Shown here: positions 9,010-20,758 of the stretch, in pieces | Layout of the letters: each line of letters starts with the position of its first letter | How positions within the stretch are numbered: position 1 is the stretch's first letter | Origin: Peristeroidobacter soli | GTDB taxonomy: Bacteria; Pseudomonadota; Gammaproteobacteria; Steroidobacterales; Steroidobacteraceae | Assembly (NCBI RefSeq): GCF_004138485.1 | Contig: NZ_RYEV01000007.1 | Coordinates: 186,001 to 250,000, forward strand | DNA length: 64,000 nucleotides | Direction: 5' to 3' | Notes under the pieces: generated by a model | Told to the model about the DNA's origin: nothing | The model's database searches: none | Seen by the model: only the letters and a program-made list of their open reading frames with translations | Program-made: the position numbers and the translations under genes

Positions 9010-9672
9010 GTGAACGACACTGCTTCAAACGAGACATCTGCGATTCGCATCTGGGACTGGCCGGTGCGGCTCACGCACTGGTTGTTTGTTTTCTGTATCA
9101 CGCTGTCGTGGTGGACCGCCGAACAGAACGCGATGGACTGGCATCGCTACAGCGGCTACGCGCTGCTGGGCCTGCTGGTGTTTCGTATCTATTGGGGCTT
9201 CGCGGGCAGTTCGAGCGCGCGCTTCGCCAATTTCCTGCGCGGGCCGAGCGGCGTCATGACTTATCTCCGCGAATCGCGAGAAGCACATCGCGACGCCGGC
9301 CACAATCCGCTCGGCGGCTGGAGCGTCGCGTTGCTGTTGACGCTGATGCTGTCGCAAGTGGCGATCGGTTTGTTTGTCAGCGACGTGGACGGCATCGAGT
9401 CCGGTCCGCTGTCGCATCTGGTGAGCTTCGATGCCAGCCGCACCCTGGCCGAGATTCACGAAGTCGTGTTCAACGTGATCCTGACCTTTGTCGGCCTGCA
9501 CATCGCGGCCATTCTGTTTTATCTGCTGGTGAAAAAAGACAACCTGGTGATCGCCATGCTCACCGGCCATCGCCGCAATGTGCGCGTCAAGCCGATGCAG
9601 CCCGTGCCGGCGTGGCGCATTCTGCCAGGCATCGTGCTCGCCAGTGGCGTGGTGTGGTGGATTGCAAACTGA
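9010..9672 (+). CDS. Cytochrome b561-like / Ni-hydrogenase-type b-type cytochrome membrane protein
   Basis: This 220-residue protein has four predicted membrane helices and the IRIWDWPVRLTHW N terminus typical of the cytochrome b/b6 family. Haem-ligand candidates are the His of LTHW, WHRYSGY, AEIHE and VGLHIAA. Members pass electrons between the quinone pool and periplasmic or soluble partners. No hydrogenase or c-type cytochrome gene lies next to it, so the partner is unknown. The start is a GTG at 9010, which places the conserved DWPVRLTHW near the N terminus as in the family. The 128-bp gap upstream is enough for an own promoter. Confidence 0.88.
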   Translation: MNDTASNETSAIRIWDWPVRLTHWLFVFCITLSWWTAEQNAMDWHRYSGYALLGLLVFRIYWGFAGSSSARFANFLRGPSGVMTYLRESREAHRDAGHNPLGGWSVALLLTLMLSQVAIGLFVSDVDGIESGPLSHLVSFDASRTLAEIHEVVFNVILTFVGLHIAAILFYLLVKKDNLVIAMLTGHRRNVRVKPMQPVPAWRILPGIVLASGVVWWIAN

Positions 9673-9728
9673 GTTGAGGCCGGCTCGTGAGTACGGTCGC
9701 CGTCGCTATCGCGACGGCTCCGGCATAG

Positions 9729-9770
9729 AAAAATAAAAGGGGCGATCGACCTCGATGGATCGATCGCCCC
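9729..9770 (-). terminator. Rho-independent terminator for the 59-residue minus-strand gene
   Basis: GGGGCGATCGA (9739-9749) and TCGATCGCCCC (9760-9770) form an 11-bp perfect stem. Read on the minus strand it is followed by TTTTATTTTT. There is no U tract on the plus side, so it serves the minus-strand gene ending at 9800. Confidence 0.85.
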
Positions 9771-9799
9771 GTTGTCTCGTCGTATGCGCTGTAGTTGTT

Positions 9800-9979
9800 C
9801 TACTTCACCAGTCGCAGAGCAGGCCGCTCAGCCTTCCCCTGCAGTCGGTCGCGATGAAACCCGATCTCGGGCCGGTACTGAAGCGCCTCCATGCGGCGCT
9901 GCAATTCGGCGGCTCGCTCGGGATCCGGAGTGACTCGCGGACGCACCGGCAAAGAATCGGTCTTGGTCATTCTGAACAT
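9800..9979 (-). CDS. Small hypothetical protein, 59 residues
   Basis: I do not recognise this protein. It is short, basic and without a membrane segment: it starts MFRMTKTDSLPVRP, has a helix-like Glu/Arg-rich middle (PERAAELQRRMEAL) and ends in PALRLVK. It is supported as a real gene by a strong Shine-Dalgarno GGGAGGT six bases before the ATG at 9979, and by a textbook terminator 30 bp after the stop. A longer frame to 10099 exists but lacks these signals. It is transcribed away from the VOC-protein gene's start and convergent to the cytochrome b gene. Confidence 0.65.
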   Translation of the reverse strand: MFRMTKTDSLPVRPRVTPDPERAAELQRRMEALQYRPEIGFHRDRLQGKAERPALRLVK

Positions 9980-10089
9980 CACATTACCTCCCAGGCGGTG
10001 TTCCCTTTTCGCGCGGCGGTGTAACGCACCACAAAGCGAAATGGATCCACCGACAATCGAAACTCTTGCATCCCCTAATACGGATGGCG

Positions 10090-10470
10090 CTATGTCCAAT
10101 GATTCGCAGTGTCCGCGAAGTTCTTGTTTTGTGGCCGGACTATACAGAATCGCTGGCCTGTAGGTGCTTCCATGACGATCCAGGTATGCACCTTCTCGAT
10201 GCGCCGGGCGCCAAGCGCCTCGAGCCGTTGGGCTTCCGCCTCGATGTCATCGGACTCGATGTCCAGGTGCACGCGACTGTCATGCTCGACGGTTTGCACT
10301 TCGACGTGCAGACCGAGCTCGTCGGTGAGCATGCAGCGGTACAGGGGGCTGGGCTCTTCGCTCTTGGCGCGCAGCTCGTACCCGAGCGCGGCGGACCAGA
10401 ATTGCGCGGCCTGTTCGAGATCGTCGGTCTTGCAATCGATGATGAATCCAGCGAGACGGCTGCGATGCAT
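10090..10470 (-). CDS. VOC-fold (glyoxalase/bleomycin-resistance-like) protein
   Basis: This 126-residue protein shows the two beta-alpha-beta-beta-beta halves of the vicinal oxygen chelate fold: LAGFIIDCKTDDLEQAAQFWSAAL in the first and VHLDIESDDIEAEAQRLEALGA in the second. The pattern with a Cys at the first metal position (FIIDC) and APTGQRFCIV near the end resembles the uncharacterised glyoxalase-like VOC branch, not true glyoxalase I. The substrate is unknown. I chose the ATG at 10470, preceded by GGGGGAA, over an in-frame TTG at 10488. It is separate from the glycogen block by about 100 bp with no shared promoter evident. Confidence 0.85.
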   Translation of the reverse strand: MHRSRLAGFIIDCKTDDLEQAAQFWSAALGYELRAKSEEPSPLYRCMLTDELGLHVEVQTVEHDSRVHLDIESDDIEAEAQRLEALGARRIEKVHTWIVMEAPTGQRFCIVRPQNKNFADTANHWT

Positions 10471-10574
10471 GGCTTCCCCCACTATCAATGATAGCCCCGG
10501 CGTCCATTCAATTTGACGATCGCTAAGACGACATCAATGTGGTGGCGCGCACGATACCAAAAGCGGCGTGCGAC

Positions 10575-12767
10575 TCACGCGTTCGGGTTCACACCTTTGC
10601 GAGCCGCATCCATCGCCGCGAGAATATCTTTAGTCTCGGGGCTGGAGAATATGTCAGTTAGTGACGCGGAAACCTTGCGTTGCCAGTTGGCATGCTCGGT
10701 GTCCGTGCCTGGCACGTTGACCGGATCCGTCATACCGATCAGATCCTCGATCTGCAGCAGTGCAATGTTCGAACTGGACAAACCAATGAAAGCATGCACC
10801 GCTCGCGACAACGCAGCTGAGTACTGCGGCAGCGGCTCACCCTCGTTCCACCGCCACAAGTCCGCCGCCACCAACGCGCGCAACAAGCTCACTCGATCTC
10901 GAACACGCGAGTCGTGTGCTTGCAGACGCAGCTCATCCGACGGATATAGATCGAGTTGCGCGCGCAACGTCACATCGCTGCCTTCCCACCAGCCCCGCAA
11001 CGTCGGCAAGTCGTGCGTCGTGACGACTGCCATCGCATGCGGAACGTATTCATCCGGTCGCTTGAACGTGCCGTCGGGCCGCTGTTCGAACATCAACACC
11101 TTGTAGTGATAGGCGTGATAGTGCTCCATTGCCCCGGTCATCGCTTCCGGCACGGTGCCCAGATCTTCGCCGATCACGATGCAATGATGGCGCTGACTTT
11201 CCAACGCCAGAATGGCAATCAAGTCGGCCAACGGATAGTGGACATAGGTCCCGTCCTTCGACAGCAGGCCGCGCGGCACCCACCACAATCGATACAGCGT
11301 CATCACGTGATCGAAGCGCAGCGCTGCCACGTAACGCATCATGTTACGGACCAGCCCGACGAACGGCTGGTACTGTTGTGCTCTCAGTTCGACCGGATCC
11401 TGCGGCGGAATGCCCCAGTCCTGGCCTTTCAGCGCCAGCGCATCGGGAGGCGCCCCCACTGAAGCGCCCTGCAGATACAAATGGCGGTTGGACCAGGTTT
11501 CCGATCCCGCCGTATTCGCGCCGACAGCCACGTCGCCGTAAATGCCGATCGCCATGCCGACTTCGCGAGCGGTGCTCTGAGCCGCGGCCAGTTGTTCGGC
11601 GGCGAGCCATTGCAGATATTGAAAGTATTCGACGTCCTCAGTGCGCTCGCGTGCGAAACGCTGCACGGCCGGCGACGCTGGATCGCGATATTCCTCGGGC
11701 CAGCTCGGCCAGCCCCAGTACTGCGGACCTTGCAGACGGAAGTGTCCGTCGAGCGCATCGTAGATCGCGTGCAGCTTCAGTGGCTCGCCCTGGATCTCCT
11801 GGAACTGTCGGAATGCCTGACCGCGCGGCGTGTGCTCTTTGAGATGGCGCGTGCGGAAGCTCGCGTACAGCAACGAGAGGATTTCAAACTTGGCCGCCGC
11901 CACTTTCACGTAGTCGACGTTGCGAGTCGCGCGCGCTTCCTCGAGCGTCGCCTGGAATTTCGGCTCGGCAACCCGCTTGTGCGCCGGCTCGCACTCGGTG
12001 AAGTCGGGCACATCCTCGACGCTGATATACAGCACATTCAAGAACTGTCGATTCGACGGCGAATACGGGCTGATGTGCGCCGGATTGGCCGGCATCAACG
12101 CGTGCAGCGGATTCAAGCCGATGATGTCGCAGCCCAGCGGCGCGGACAGACGAATCAGATTGCGCAGATCGCGAAAGTCACCGACGCCCCAATTGTCATC
12201 GGCCCGTAGCGAATACAGCTGGACCGCGATGCCCCAGAGTTTCTTGCCCTCGGCAATCGCGTGCGCTTCGAAACATTGCTCGGGAGTAACGACGACGCGA
12301 AGGGTGCCTTGCAGCCCGGTGTCCAGAGCGAACGACGCGGTGTGATAACCCAGCGGCAGCGCGGGCAGCTCCACCGTCAGGCGTCGATAGGAAAGGTCAT
12401 CGATCTTGGCTTCCTCGACGGCTTTCAGCTTCGACAGCGGCACGCTGCCGGAGCGCGGCTCGCCACTCTCGAGCGTGACGCTCCAATCGACCTTCTTTGC
12501 CGCCAGATCCACCGGCACGGCCACCGGCACCGTAACCGGCAGCCCTTCGCTCGCGACCACGACCGGCGGCACGAAGCCCGTCCACCGGCGCGTCTCATAT
12601 TCATGAATGGACTTCTCGGCGGCCGTGTCGTCGGCGGCTGCGACACCCAGCGCCGCCAGGATGGCGACCTGCGATTCGACCGACACCGTGGTGGGCCGGC
12701 CACGAAAATCCAAATAGGAATCCGCGATTCCGTACAACCGGGCGAGTTGGCGGATCGGTTGTTCCAT
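10575..12767 (-). CDS. malQ: 4-alpha-glucanotransferase (amylomaltase), GH77
   Basis: The enzyme transfers maltodextrin segments between alpha-1,4-glucan chains in the cytoplasm. The 730-residue length includes the extra N-terminal beta-domain of MalQ-type GH77 enzymes (about 1-170). Catalytic motifs are visible: the nucleophile Asp in LRFDHVMTL, the acid/base Glu in VIGEDLGTVPE and the transition-state Asp in TTHDLPTLRGWW. The substrate-binding SPYSPSNRQFLN segment is also present. The ATG follows the glgX stop directly (TAAATG), so the two are surely cotranscribed and probably translationally coupled. It is the last gene of the glgP-glgB-glgX-malQ set. Confidence 0.95.
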   Translation of the reverse strand: MEQPIRQLARLYGIADSYLDFRGRPTTVSVESQVAILAALGVAAADDTAAEKSIHEYETRRWTGFVPPVVVASEGLPVTVPVAVPVDLAAKKVDWSVTLESGEPRSGSVPLSKLKAVEEAKIDDLSYRRLTVELPALPLGYHTASFALDTGLQGTLRVVVTPEQCFEAHAIAEGKKLWGIAVQLYSLRADDNWGVGDFRDLRNLIRLSAPLGCDIIGLNPLHALMPANPAHISPYSPSNRQFLNVLYISVEDVPDFTECEPAHKRVAEPKFQATLEEARATRNVDYVKVAAAKFEILSLLYASFRTRHLKEHTPRGQAFRQFQEIQGEPLKLHAIYDALDGHFRLQGPQYWGWPSWPEEYRDPASPAVQRFARERTEDVEYFQYLQWLAAEQLAAAQSTAREVGMAIGIYGDVAVGANTAGSETWSNRHLYLQGASVGAPPDALALKGQDWGIPPQDPVELRAQQYQPFVGLVRNMMRYVAALRFDHVMTLYRLWWVPRGLLSKDGTYVHYPLADLIAILALESQRHHCIVIGEDLGTVPEAMTGAMEHYHAYHYKVLMFEQRPDGTFKRPDEYVPHAMAVVTTHDLPTLRGWWEGSDVTLRAQLDLYPSDELRLQAHDSRVRDRVSLLRALVAADLWRWNEGEPLPQYSAALSRAVHAFIGLSSSNIALLQIEDLIGMTDPVNVPGTDTEHANWQRKVSASLTDIFSSPETKDILAAMDAARKGVNPNA

Positions 12768-14933
12768 TTAAGTCTTCAGCGTAAATCCACTGCGAACGAC
12801 TCCCGGCGCAGCGCCATCGGCGAGCAATACGCAGGAATGGGGCGCGACCACGCAATTCTCACCGGCGCCAAGCCGGTCACCGAGATCGTTCGCCCGCCAC
12901 CGCGACGTGTCGAACACGATCTGCCACACCACACCGGTGGTCGGCGCGGGCAAACGGAAGTCGCAAGGTTGATCGCCGGCATTGCACAGAAACAGCAGAT
13001 GTCCGTTCGGTGTTCCATACGGATCGGTGAAAGCATGGCCGATCAGCACGCCGATGGCGCGAGCGTTGGCATCGTGCCAGTCCGCGGCGTTCAACTCGTG
13101 CCCGAGCGGATGCCGCCAGCTGATGTCCTTGTGCTCGCGATCCAACTGGCGTGCACCTTTGAGGAAGGTATCGCGCCTGAGCCCGGCCGCGTACCGGCGC
13201 AAGGTGAGCAGTTGCCGGACGAATGCGGTCAACCAGCTGCGGCGCTCGGCGAGCGACCAATCCACCCAGCTGAGCTCGTTGTCCTGGCAGTAGGCGTTGT
13301 TGTTACCGCGTTGCGTGCGGCCGAACTCATCGCCGGCCAGCAGCATCGGCACGCCCTGCGACAGCAACAAGGTCGCGAGCAGATTCCGGATCTGCCGTTC
13401 GCGCAGCTCGATCACCGTCGGATCGTCGGTCGGCCCTTCGACGCCGCCGTTCCAGCTCAAGTTGTGATTGTGACCGTCGCGGTTGTCTTCGAGATTGGCT
13501 TCGTTGTGTTTCTGTTCGTACGCCGTGGCGTCATACGCAGTAAAGCCGTCGTGACAGGCAATGTAATTGATGCTCGCCGTCGGCCGGCGGCCGCTGGCAC
13601 GAAACAAATCGCTGGAACCGGCGAAGCGCTCGGCGAAGTTGCCAAGAATGCCGGGGTTGCCGCGCCAGAAACCGCGCACGGTGTCGCGATACAAATCGTT
13701 CCATTCCGACCAGCCGGCCGGGAAGCGTCCGAGTTGATAGCCTTCCGGACCCACATCCCACGGCTCGGCGATCAGCTTCACGTAACGCAACGACGGCTCG
13801 TTCGCGACCGCTTTGAAAAATGCGGCGTCGGTGCGGAACGGCGCGTTGTCTCGACCCAGCACGGCGGCCAGATCGAAACGGAAGCCGTCGACGTGCATTT
13901 CCTCCACCCAGTACTTCATGCAATCGATGACCAGATTGCGGGCGGCGGCATGGCCAATGGACAGCGTGTTGCCGGTACCGGAACGATCGACGTAACGGCT
14001 CAGATTGGTGCTGTCGAGTTTGTAGTAGGCAACATTGTCCAGGCCGCGCAGGCTCAGCGTCGGCCCCTTCTCGGTGCCTTCGACGGTGTGATTGAACACC
14101 ACGTCGAGGATCACTTCGATGCCGGCCGCATGCAGCGTCTTCACCATGGTGCGGAATTCGGCGACCGGATCCTCGACGCCGAAGTCCGGATGGGGCGCGA
14201 ACCAGGCGAGCGAGCTGTAGCCCCAGTAGTTCACCAGGCCTTTTTTGGCCAGGAACTCCTCGGGAACGAACGCTTGCACCGGCAGCAGCTCGACGGCGGT
14301 GATGCCCAGCTGCTTCAGGTAATTCACCACCGCCGGCTGGGCCAGGCCGAGAAACTTGCCCCGCTCGCGCTCGGGCACGCCGGGATGCAGCTTCGTGAAT
14401 CCTTTGACGTGCAATTCATAAATGACGGTGTCACGCCACGGCACGGCCGGCGGACAGTCCTCGCTCCATGCGAATTCAGAGTGCACGACCCGCGCCTTGT
14501 ACATGTATGGCGCACTGTCGGCGGTGTTTATTTGCTCGGTCGGTTGATCCGGCAGATGACCGAACAGCGCGGGATTCCACTCGAACTTGCCCGCCACCGC
14601 GCGTGCATACGGATCGAGCAGCAACTTGTTCGGGTTGTAGCGCAGGCCGTACGAAGGATCGTACGGGCCATGGGCACGATAGCCATACACCACGCCCGGC
14701 ACGCCATGCGGCGCGGGCAGAAAGCCGTGCCAAACATTTTCAGTGCGCTCAGGCAACGTGAGACGGACCAGCTCGTGCTCGCCGCTGTCATCGAACAGAC
14801 AAAGCTCGACTCGCGCGGCGCCGCTGGCATGGACGGCGAAGTTCACGCCGGCGCCGGTCCAGGTTGCGCCCAACGGCGAGGGGGACCCGGCTTGCAGGTT
14901 GGCGGCGGAGAAGTCAGCTGGTACGGCGTTCAT
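12768..14933 (-). CDS. glgX: Glycogen debranching enzyme GlgX (isoamylase-type, GH13_11)
   Basis: GlgX hydrolyses alpha-1,6 branches of phosphorylase-trimmed glycogen. The 721-residue protein begins with an N-terminal CBM48 domain (SPLGATWTGAGVNFAVHA), followed by the GH13 barrel. The catalytic residues are the Asp of DGFRFDLAAVLGRD, the Glu of LIAEPWDVGP and the Asp of ACHDGFTAYD. GDEFGRTQRGNNNAYCQDNE is the family signature near the barrel end. Its product would feed both GlgP and MalQ in the same operon. It lies 70 bp downstream of glgB and abuts malQ. Confidence 0.96.
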   Translation of the reverse strand: MNAVPADFSAANLQAGSPSPLGATWTGAGVNFAVHASGAARVELCLFDDSGEHELVRLTLPERTENVWHGFLPAPHGVPGVVYGYRAHGPYDPSYGLRYNPNKLLLDPYARAVAGKFEWNPALFGHLPDQPTEQINTADSAPYMYKARVVHSEFAWSEDCPPAVPWRDTVIYELHVKGFTKLHPGVPERERGKFLGLAQPAVVNYLKQLGITAVELLPVQAFVPEEFLAKKGLVNYWGYSSLAWFAPHPDFGVEDPVAEFRTMVKTLHAAGIEVILDVVFNHTVEGTEKGPTLSLRGLDNVAYYKLDSTNLSRYVDRSGTGNTLSIGHAAARNLVIDCMKYWVEEMHVDGFRFDLAAVLGRDNAPFRTDAAFFKAVANEPSLRYVKLIAEPWDVGPEGYQLGRFPAGWSEWNDLYRDTVRGFWRGNPGILGNFAERFAGSSDLFRASGRRPTASINYIACHDGFTAYDATAYEQKHNEANLEDNRDGHNHNLSWNGGVEGPTDDPTVIELRERQIRNLLATLLLSQGVPMLLAGDEFGRTQRGNNNAYCQDNELSWVDWSLAERRSWLTAFVRQLLTLRRYAAGLRRDTFLKGARQLDREHKDISWRHPLGHELNAADWHDANARAIGVLIGHAFTDPYGTPNGHLLFLCNAGDQPCDFRLPAPTTGVVWQIVFDTSRWRANDLGDRLGAGENCVVAPHSCVLLADGAAPGVVRSGFTLKT

Positions 14934-15003
14934 CGGGGGAATGGTGACCGATTCGGGGGCCGTGTGAAAAGTAGCGAATCGCGAAAGCGACGATTGATCG
15001 GCC

Positions 15004-16902
15004 TCAATCGCGCGCCCAGATGACGACCCCCAGGGGCGGCAGGTTCAAAGTGATCCGCGCCGGGAAGTCGCGCCACGGCTCGTCATACGCCTGCGTTTCA
15101 GTCTGCGGTGCATAGCCTGAACCGCCGAACGCCGCGTCGTCGCTGTCGAGCAGTTTTCGATAGCGGCCGCCGGCCGGCGCACCAAAAGTGTAATTGTCGC
15201 GTGGCACGGGCGTGGCGTTGAAGACGATGAGCAATTGCGTGCCGCCCTCGCCCTGCAAGCGCTGTCGCATGAACGCGAACACGCTTTCGTTGGCATTGTC
15301 CGCTTCCAGCCAGCGAAACCCTTCCCAGCTGTGGTCGCTGCCATGGAGCTCGGGATAGTCGCGATACAAACGATTCAAGGCGCGCACCCAGGCCTGCAGC
15401 TGCCGATGATGCGGGTGTTGAAGCGCGGCCCAGGCCAGATCTTCATAGTCGCGCCATTCGTGCCATTGCCCGAACTCGCCGCCCATGAACAACAGCTTCT
15501 TGCCCGGGTGCATCATCATGTAGCCCATCAGGAAGCGATGATTGGCCAGCTTCTGCCATTCATCGCCCGGCATCTTGTCCAGCAGCGAACGCTTGCCGTG
15601 CACCACTTCGTCATGCGACAGCGGCAGGATGAAGTGCTCCGAGAACGCGTACACGAACGAGAACGTGATCAGGTTGTGATTGTGCCGGCGGAAGATCGGA
15701 TCGAGCGCCATGTAGCGCAGCGTGTCGTTCATCCAGCCCATGTTCCATTTGAAATGAAAGCCGAGCCCGCCCAGATGCACCGGCCGCGTCACACCGGCGA
15801 ATGAAGTCGACTCTTCCGCCATGGTGACCACACCCTGGTGGTAATGGCCGACCGTCCAGTTCAGCTGCTTCAGGAAATCGATGGCTTCGAGATTCTCGCG
15901 GCCGCCATATTGATTCGGTGTCCACTCGCCCTGCTTGCGCGCGTAGTCGAGATAGATCATGGACGCGACCGCATCCACGCGCAGCCCGTCGATGTGATAT
16001 TGCTCGATCCAGAAGAGCGCGTTGGCGATCAGAAAATTACGCACCTCGTGGCGGCCGTAATTGAAAATCTTCGTGCCCCATTCCATGTGCTCGCCACGAT
16101 GCGGATCGGAGTGTTCGTACAACGCCGTGCCGTCGAAATCCGCCAGGCCGTGACCGTCGCGAGGAAAGTGCGCCGGCACCCAGTCCATGAACACGCCGAT
16201 GCCGGCCTGATGCAGGCGATCGACGAAGCGCATGAAATCCTGCGGCGTGCCGTGCCGCGCAGTGGGCGCGAAGTGGCCCAGCACTTGATAGCCCCACGAG
16301 CCATCGAACGGATGTTCCGCGACGCCGACCAGCTCGACGTGCGTGTAGCCCATGTCGACGACATAGGGAATCAGCTGGTCGGCCAGCTCATCCCAGGTCA
16401 GGAATGCCGGCTTGCGATGCCACGAGCGGCGCCACGAGCCGGGATGCAATTCATAGATGGCGATGGGCGCGCGCAACGGATCCCAGTTGCGGCGGCGGTC
16501 GAGCCATTCGGCATCGCCCCAGTTGTAACCGCTGAGGTCGGCGATCACTGAAGCACTGTCGGGGCGCAGCTGCATCTGGAATGCATACGGGTCCGCTTTC
16601 ATCAGGTGCTGTCCGTGCGCACCGACGATATCGAACTTGTACAGCGAGCCGACGGCGGCGCCGGCAACAAAGGTCTCCCACACGCCCGACTGACCGCGAC
16701 GCTGTAACACGTTGCGATTGCTGTCCCAGTGGTTGAAGTCGCCGACCACACTGACCCGCTGCGCATTCGGCGCCCACACCGCGAAGCGCGTGCCGGCGAC
16801 GCCGTCGTGCAGTTCGAGATGCGCACCCAGCTTCTGCTGAATGTGGTGATGGTTGCCCTCACCGAACAGGTGCAAGTCGAGATCGGAAAGACCGGACGTC
16901 AT
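15004..16902 (-). CDS. glgB: 1,4-alpha-glucan branching enzyme GlgB (GH13_9)
   Basis: GlgB makes alpha-1,6 branches in glycogen. Visible motifs are CBM48 near the N terminus (TRFAVWAPNAQRVSVVGDFNHWD), the nucleophile Asp in DGLRVDAVASMIYLDY, Glu in TMAEESTS and Asp in LSHDEVVHGK. At 632 residues it is about 100 shorter than E. coli GlgB. It lacks the extra N1 domain of the long form and starts close to CBM48, as in short-type branching enzymes that often produce different chain lengths. It lies between glgP and glgX with gaps of about 70 bp. No glgC or glgA is in the window. Confidence 0.96.
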   Translation of the reverse strand: MTSGLSDLDLHLFGEGNHHHIQQKLGAHLELHDGVAGTRFAVWAPNAQRVSVVGDFNHWDSNRNVLQRRGQSGVWETFVAGAAVGSLYKFDIVGAHGQHLMKADPYAFQMQLRPDSASVIADLSGYNWGDAEWLDRRRNWDPLRAPIAIYELHPGSWRRSWHRKPAFLTWDELADQLIPYVVDMGYTHVELVGVAEHPFDGSWGYQVLGHFAPTARHGTPQDFMRFVDRLHQAGIGVFMDWVPAHFPRDGHGLADFDGTALYEHSDPHRGEHMEWGTKIFNYGRHEVRNFLIANALFWIEQYHIDGLRVDAVASMIYLDYARKQGEWTPNQYGGRENLEAIDFLKQLNWTVGHYHQGVVTMAEESTSFAGVTRPVHLGGLGFHFKWNMGWMNDTLRYMALDPIFRRHNHNLITFSFVYAFSEHFILPLSHDEVVHGKRSLLDKMPGDEWQKLANHRFLMGYMMMHPGKKLLFMGGEFGQWHEWRDYEDLAWAALQHPHHRQLQAWVRALNRLYRDYPELHGSDHSWEGFRWLEADNANESVFAFMRQRLQGEGGTQLLIVFNATPVPRDNYTFGAPAGGRYRKLLDSDDAAFGGSGYAPQTETQAYDEPWRDFPARITLNLPPLGVVIWARD

Positions 16903-16971
16903 AGCGATACGAATACTAGTTCGGTTGCCAGCTGTTCCTTCACAACACCGCCCGGCCGCCCGGGTTCCCGA

Positions 16972-19443
<2,472 letters not shown>

Positions 19444-19455
19444 GAAAATCCTCGC

Positions 19456-20052
19456 TTACTTAACGTCGGCCACCTTCTCGGAGACGATGCGCCACGAAGC
19501 GCCCTCGCGCACCAGGGTCAACTCCTTACGCAACGAGTTGGTGCCGAACTTCTGCACGAACCGCACGACGCGCTTGTCGGCGCCATCGGGCTCGACACGC
19601 AGGCCTTCGACGACTGGATCGGGCACCGGGCCGGTGGCCACCTGCTCACGACGCTGTTCCAGCCAGGCCGAACTGCCGGCCGAATCCGTCGGCGCGGTGA
19701 AGCTGCCAGAATAAAGCGCAACCACCGCATCCGCTTCGCGGTTTGCCCAAGCCTGGGCCCAGCTCGCGACCACTTCCTCGGGTGTGCGCGCCGTGGTGCC
19801 GCTGGAGCGGAAATACGAGGGTGGCTCATCCAGGCAACCCGTGCCGCTATGCCGGCCCGCGGTCGGTTCCGGAATCGCCAGCGCCTCGGCCCGGTTCGGC
19901 TGGGTCATGCCGTCCGGCACTTTTAGCTGGGGATTATTACGGGACGCCATATAAGGCTGCTCCTTTTCGACGCACACCGTCGCCTTCTCGCCGCCACCAC
20001 AGGCGGTCAGCAACGGCAGCAGCAGGGCACAGCACGCGAAAATCTTGTTCAT
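19456..20052 (-). CDS. Small lipoprotein with BamC-like linker and NTF2/Cds6-like C-terminal domain
   Basis: From the ATG at 20052 the protein starts MNKIFACCALLLPLLTACGG, a signal peptide with lipobox LTAC, so it should be lipidated. A stretch LKVPDGMTQPNRAEALAIPEP resembles the unstructured segment of BamC. Residues about 90-198 (TPEEVVASWAQAWANREADAVVALYSG...) resemble the NTF2/SnoaL-like domain at the end of Cds6-type proteins. The function is unknown; an envelope role is likely. It sits 12 bp upstream of glgP on the same strand, which links an envelope lipoprotein to the glycogen operon. A longer frame to 20121 would add a non-signal leader and is less likely. Confidence 0.75.
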   Translation of the reverse strand: MNKIFACCALLLPLLTACGGGEKATVCVEKEQPYMASRNNPQLKVPDGMTQPNRAEALAIPEPTAGRHSGTGCLDEPPSYFRSSGTTARTPEEVVASWAQAWANREADAVVALYSGSFTAPTDSAGSSAWLEQRREQVATGPVPDPVVEGLRVEPDGADKRVVRFVQKFGTNSLRKELTLVREGASWRIVSEKVADVK

Positions 20053-20139
20053 GCAGCCAATCCAACCCGTAATGTTTATGGTCGAGGGCGACCCCGCGCC
20101 TCCCGACGGCGAACGGGGCATGCTACGCGGCGGAAGGAT

Positions 20140-20601
20140 TTACGCAACCGGCTCGCAACGCACGTCGGTTTTGACCGACGAGGCGATGAAACATTCATCG
20201 TGCGAGCGATGGTGCAATTGGGCCAGCTGCCCGGCGCTCGGCACCTTCCCGGAAAACACCACTTTGGGCCGCAAGGTAACGACCGTCATGGCCATCCTGC
20301 CGGCCTCGTTCCTGGCCAACACACCCACAGCCTGGTCTTCATAAGTGTCCACGACAAAGCCCTCGGCCGCGGCAAAGGACAGGAAGAACAGCATGTGGCA
20401 GCTCGATAACGACGCAATGAATGCCTCTTCCGGATCGACCGCGCTCGGATCGGACAGCGGCACGCGGACAACGTGCGGCGAACTCGAGCCCGGCACAGTC
20501 ACGCCGCCGTCGAAACGCCATTCGTGGGCCCGGGAATACTTGTTGTCAGTGAACACGGCGCCGAGGCGCTGCCAATAAACGGTCGCGGTGTACTCGCTCA
20601 T
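20140..20601 (-). CDS. OsmC/Ohr-family peroxiredoxin-like protein
   Basis: This 153-residue protein belongs to the OsmC superfamily, which reduces organic hydroperoxides with two Cys. Both Cys positions are seen: one in SLSSCHMLFFLSFAA and the second in HDECFIASSVKTDV. The N terminus EYTATVYWQRLGAVFTDNKY with the HEW motif is typical of the YhfA/OsmC-like branch. I chose the ATG at 20601; a much longer upstream frame (to 21021) runs through the divergent promoter region and is not protein-like. It is divergent to the alpha-2-macroglobulin gene and 87 bp upstream of the lipoprotein gene. Confidence 0.9.
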   Translation of the reverse strand: MSEYTATVYWQRLGAVFTDNKYSRAHEWRFDGGVTVPGSSSPHVVRVPLSDPSAVDPEEAFIASLSSCHMLFFLSFAAAEGFVVDTYEDQAVGVLARNEAGRMAMTVVTLRPKVVFSGKVPSAGQLAQLHHRSHDECFIASSVKTDVRCEPVA

Positions 20602-20758
20602 GCGCGGATCCAGTAGCGGCGGGGAGCCATTGTCCCGCGCCTGCCACGGCTTTGCCACATTCCTGTCTGCGTTCGGGCAGAATCGCCGCCCAACATGCCG
20701 GTTAACGCCGCGATCTGGCTGATTCTGGCGCAAATACGTCTCGCCATGAGGTTGTGAA

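Noticed and set aside
12261-15023. 920-residue plus-strand ORF across malQ/glgX
   Set aside because: It is antisense to two well-matched GH enzymes and has the His/Arg/Gln-rich composition typical of shadows in GC-rich DNA.
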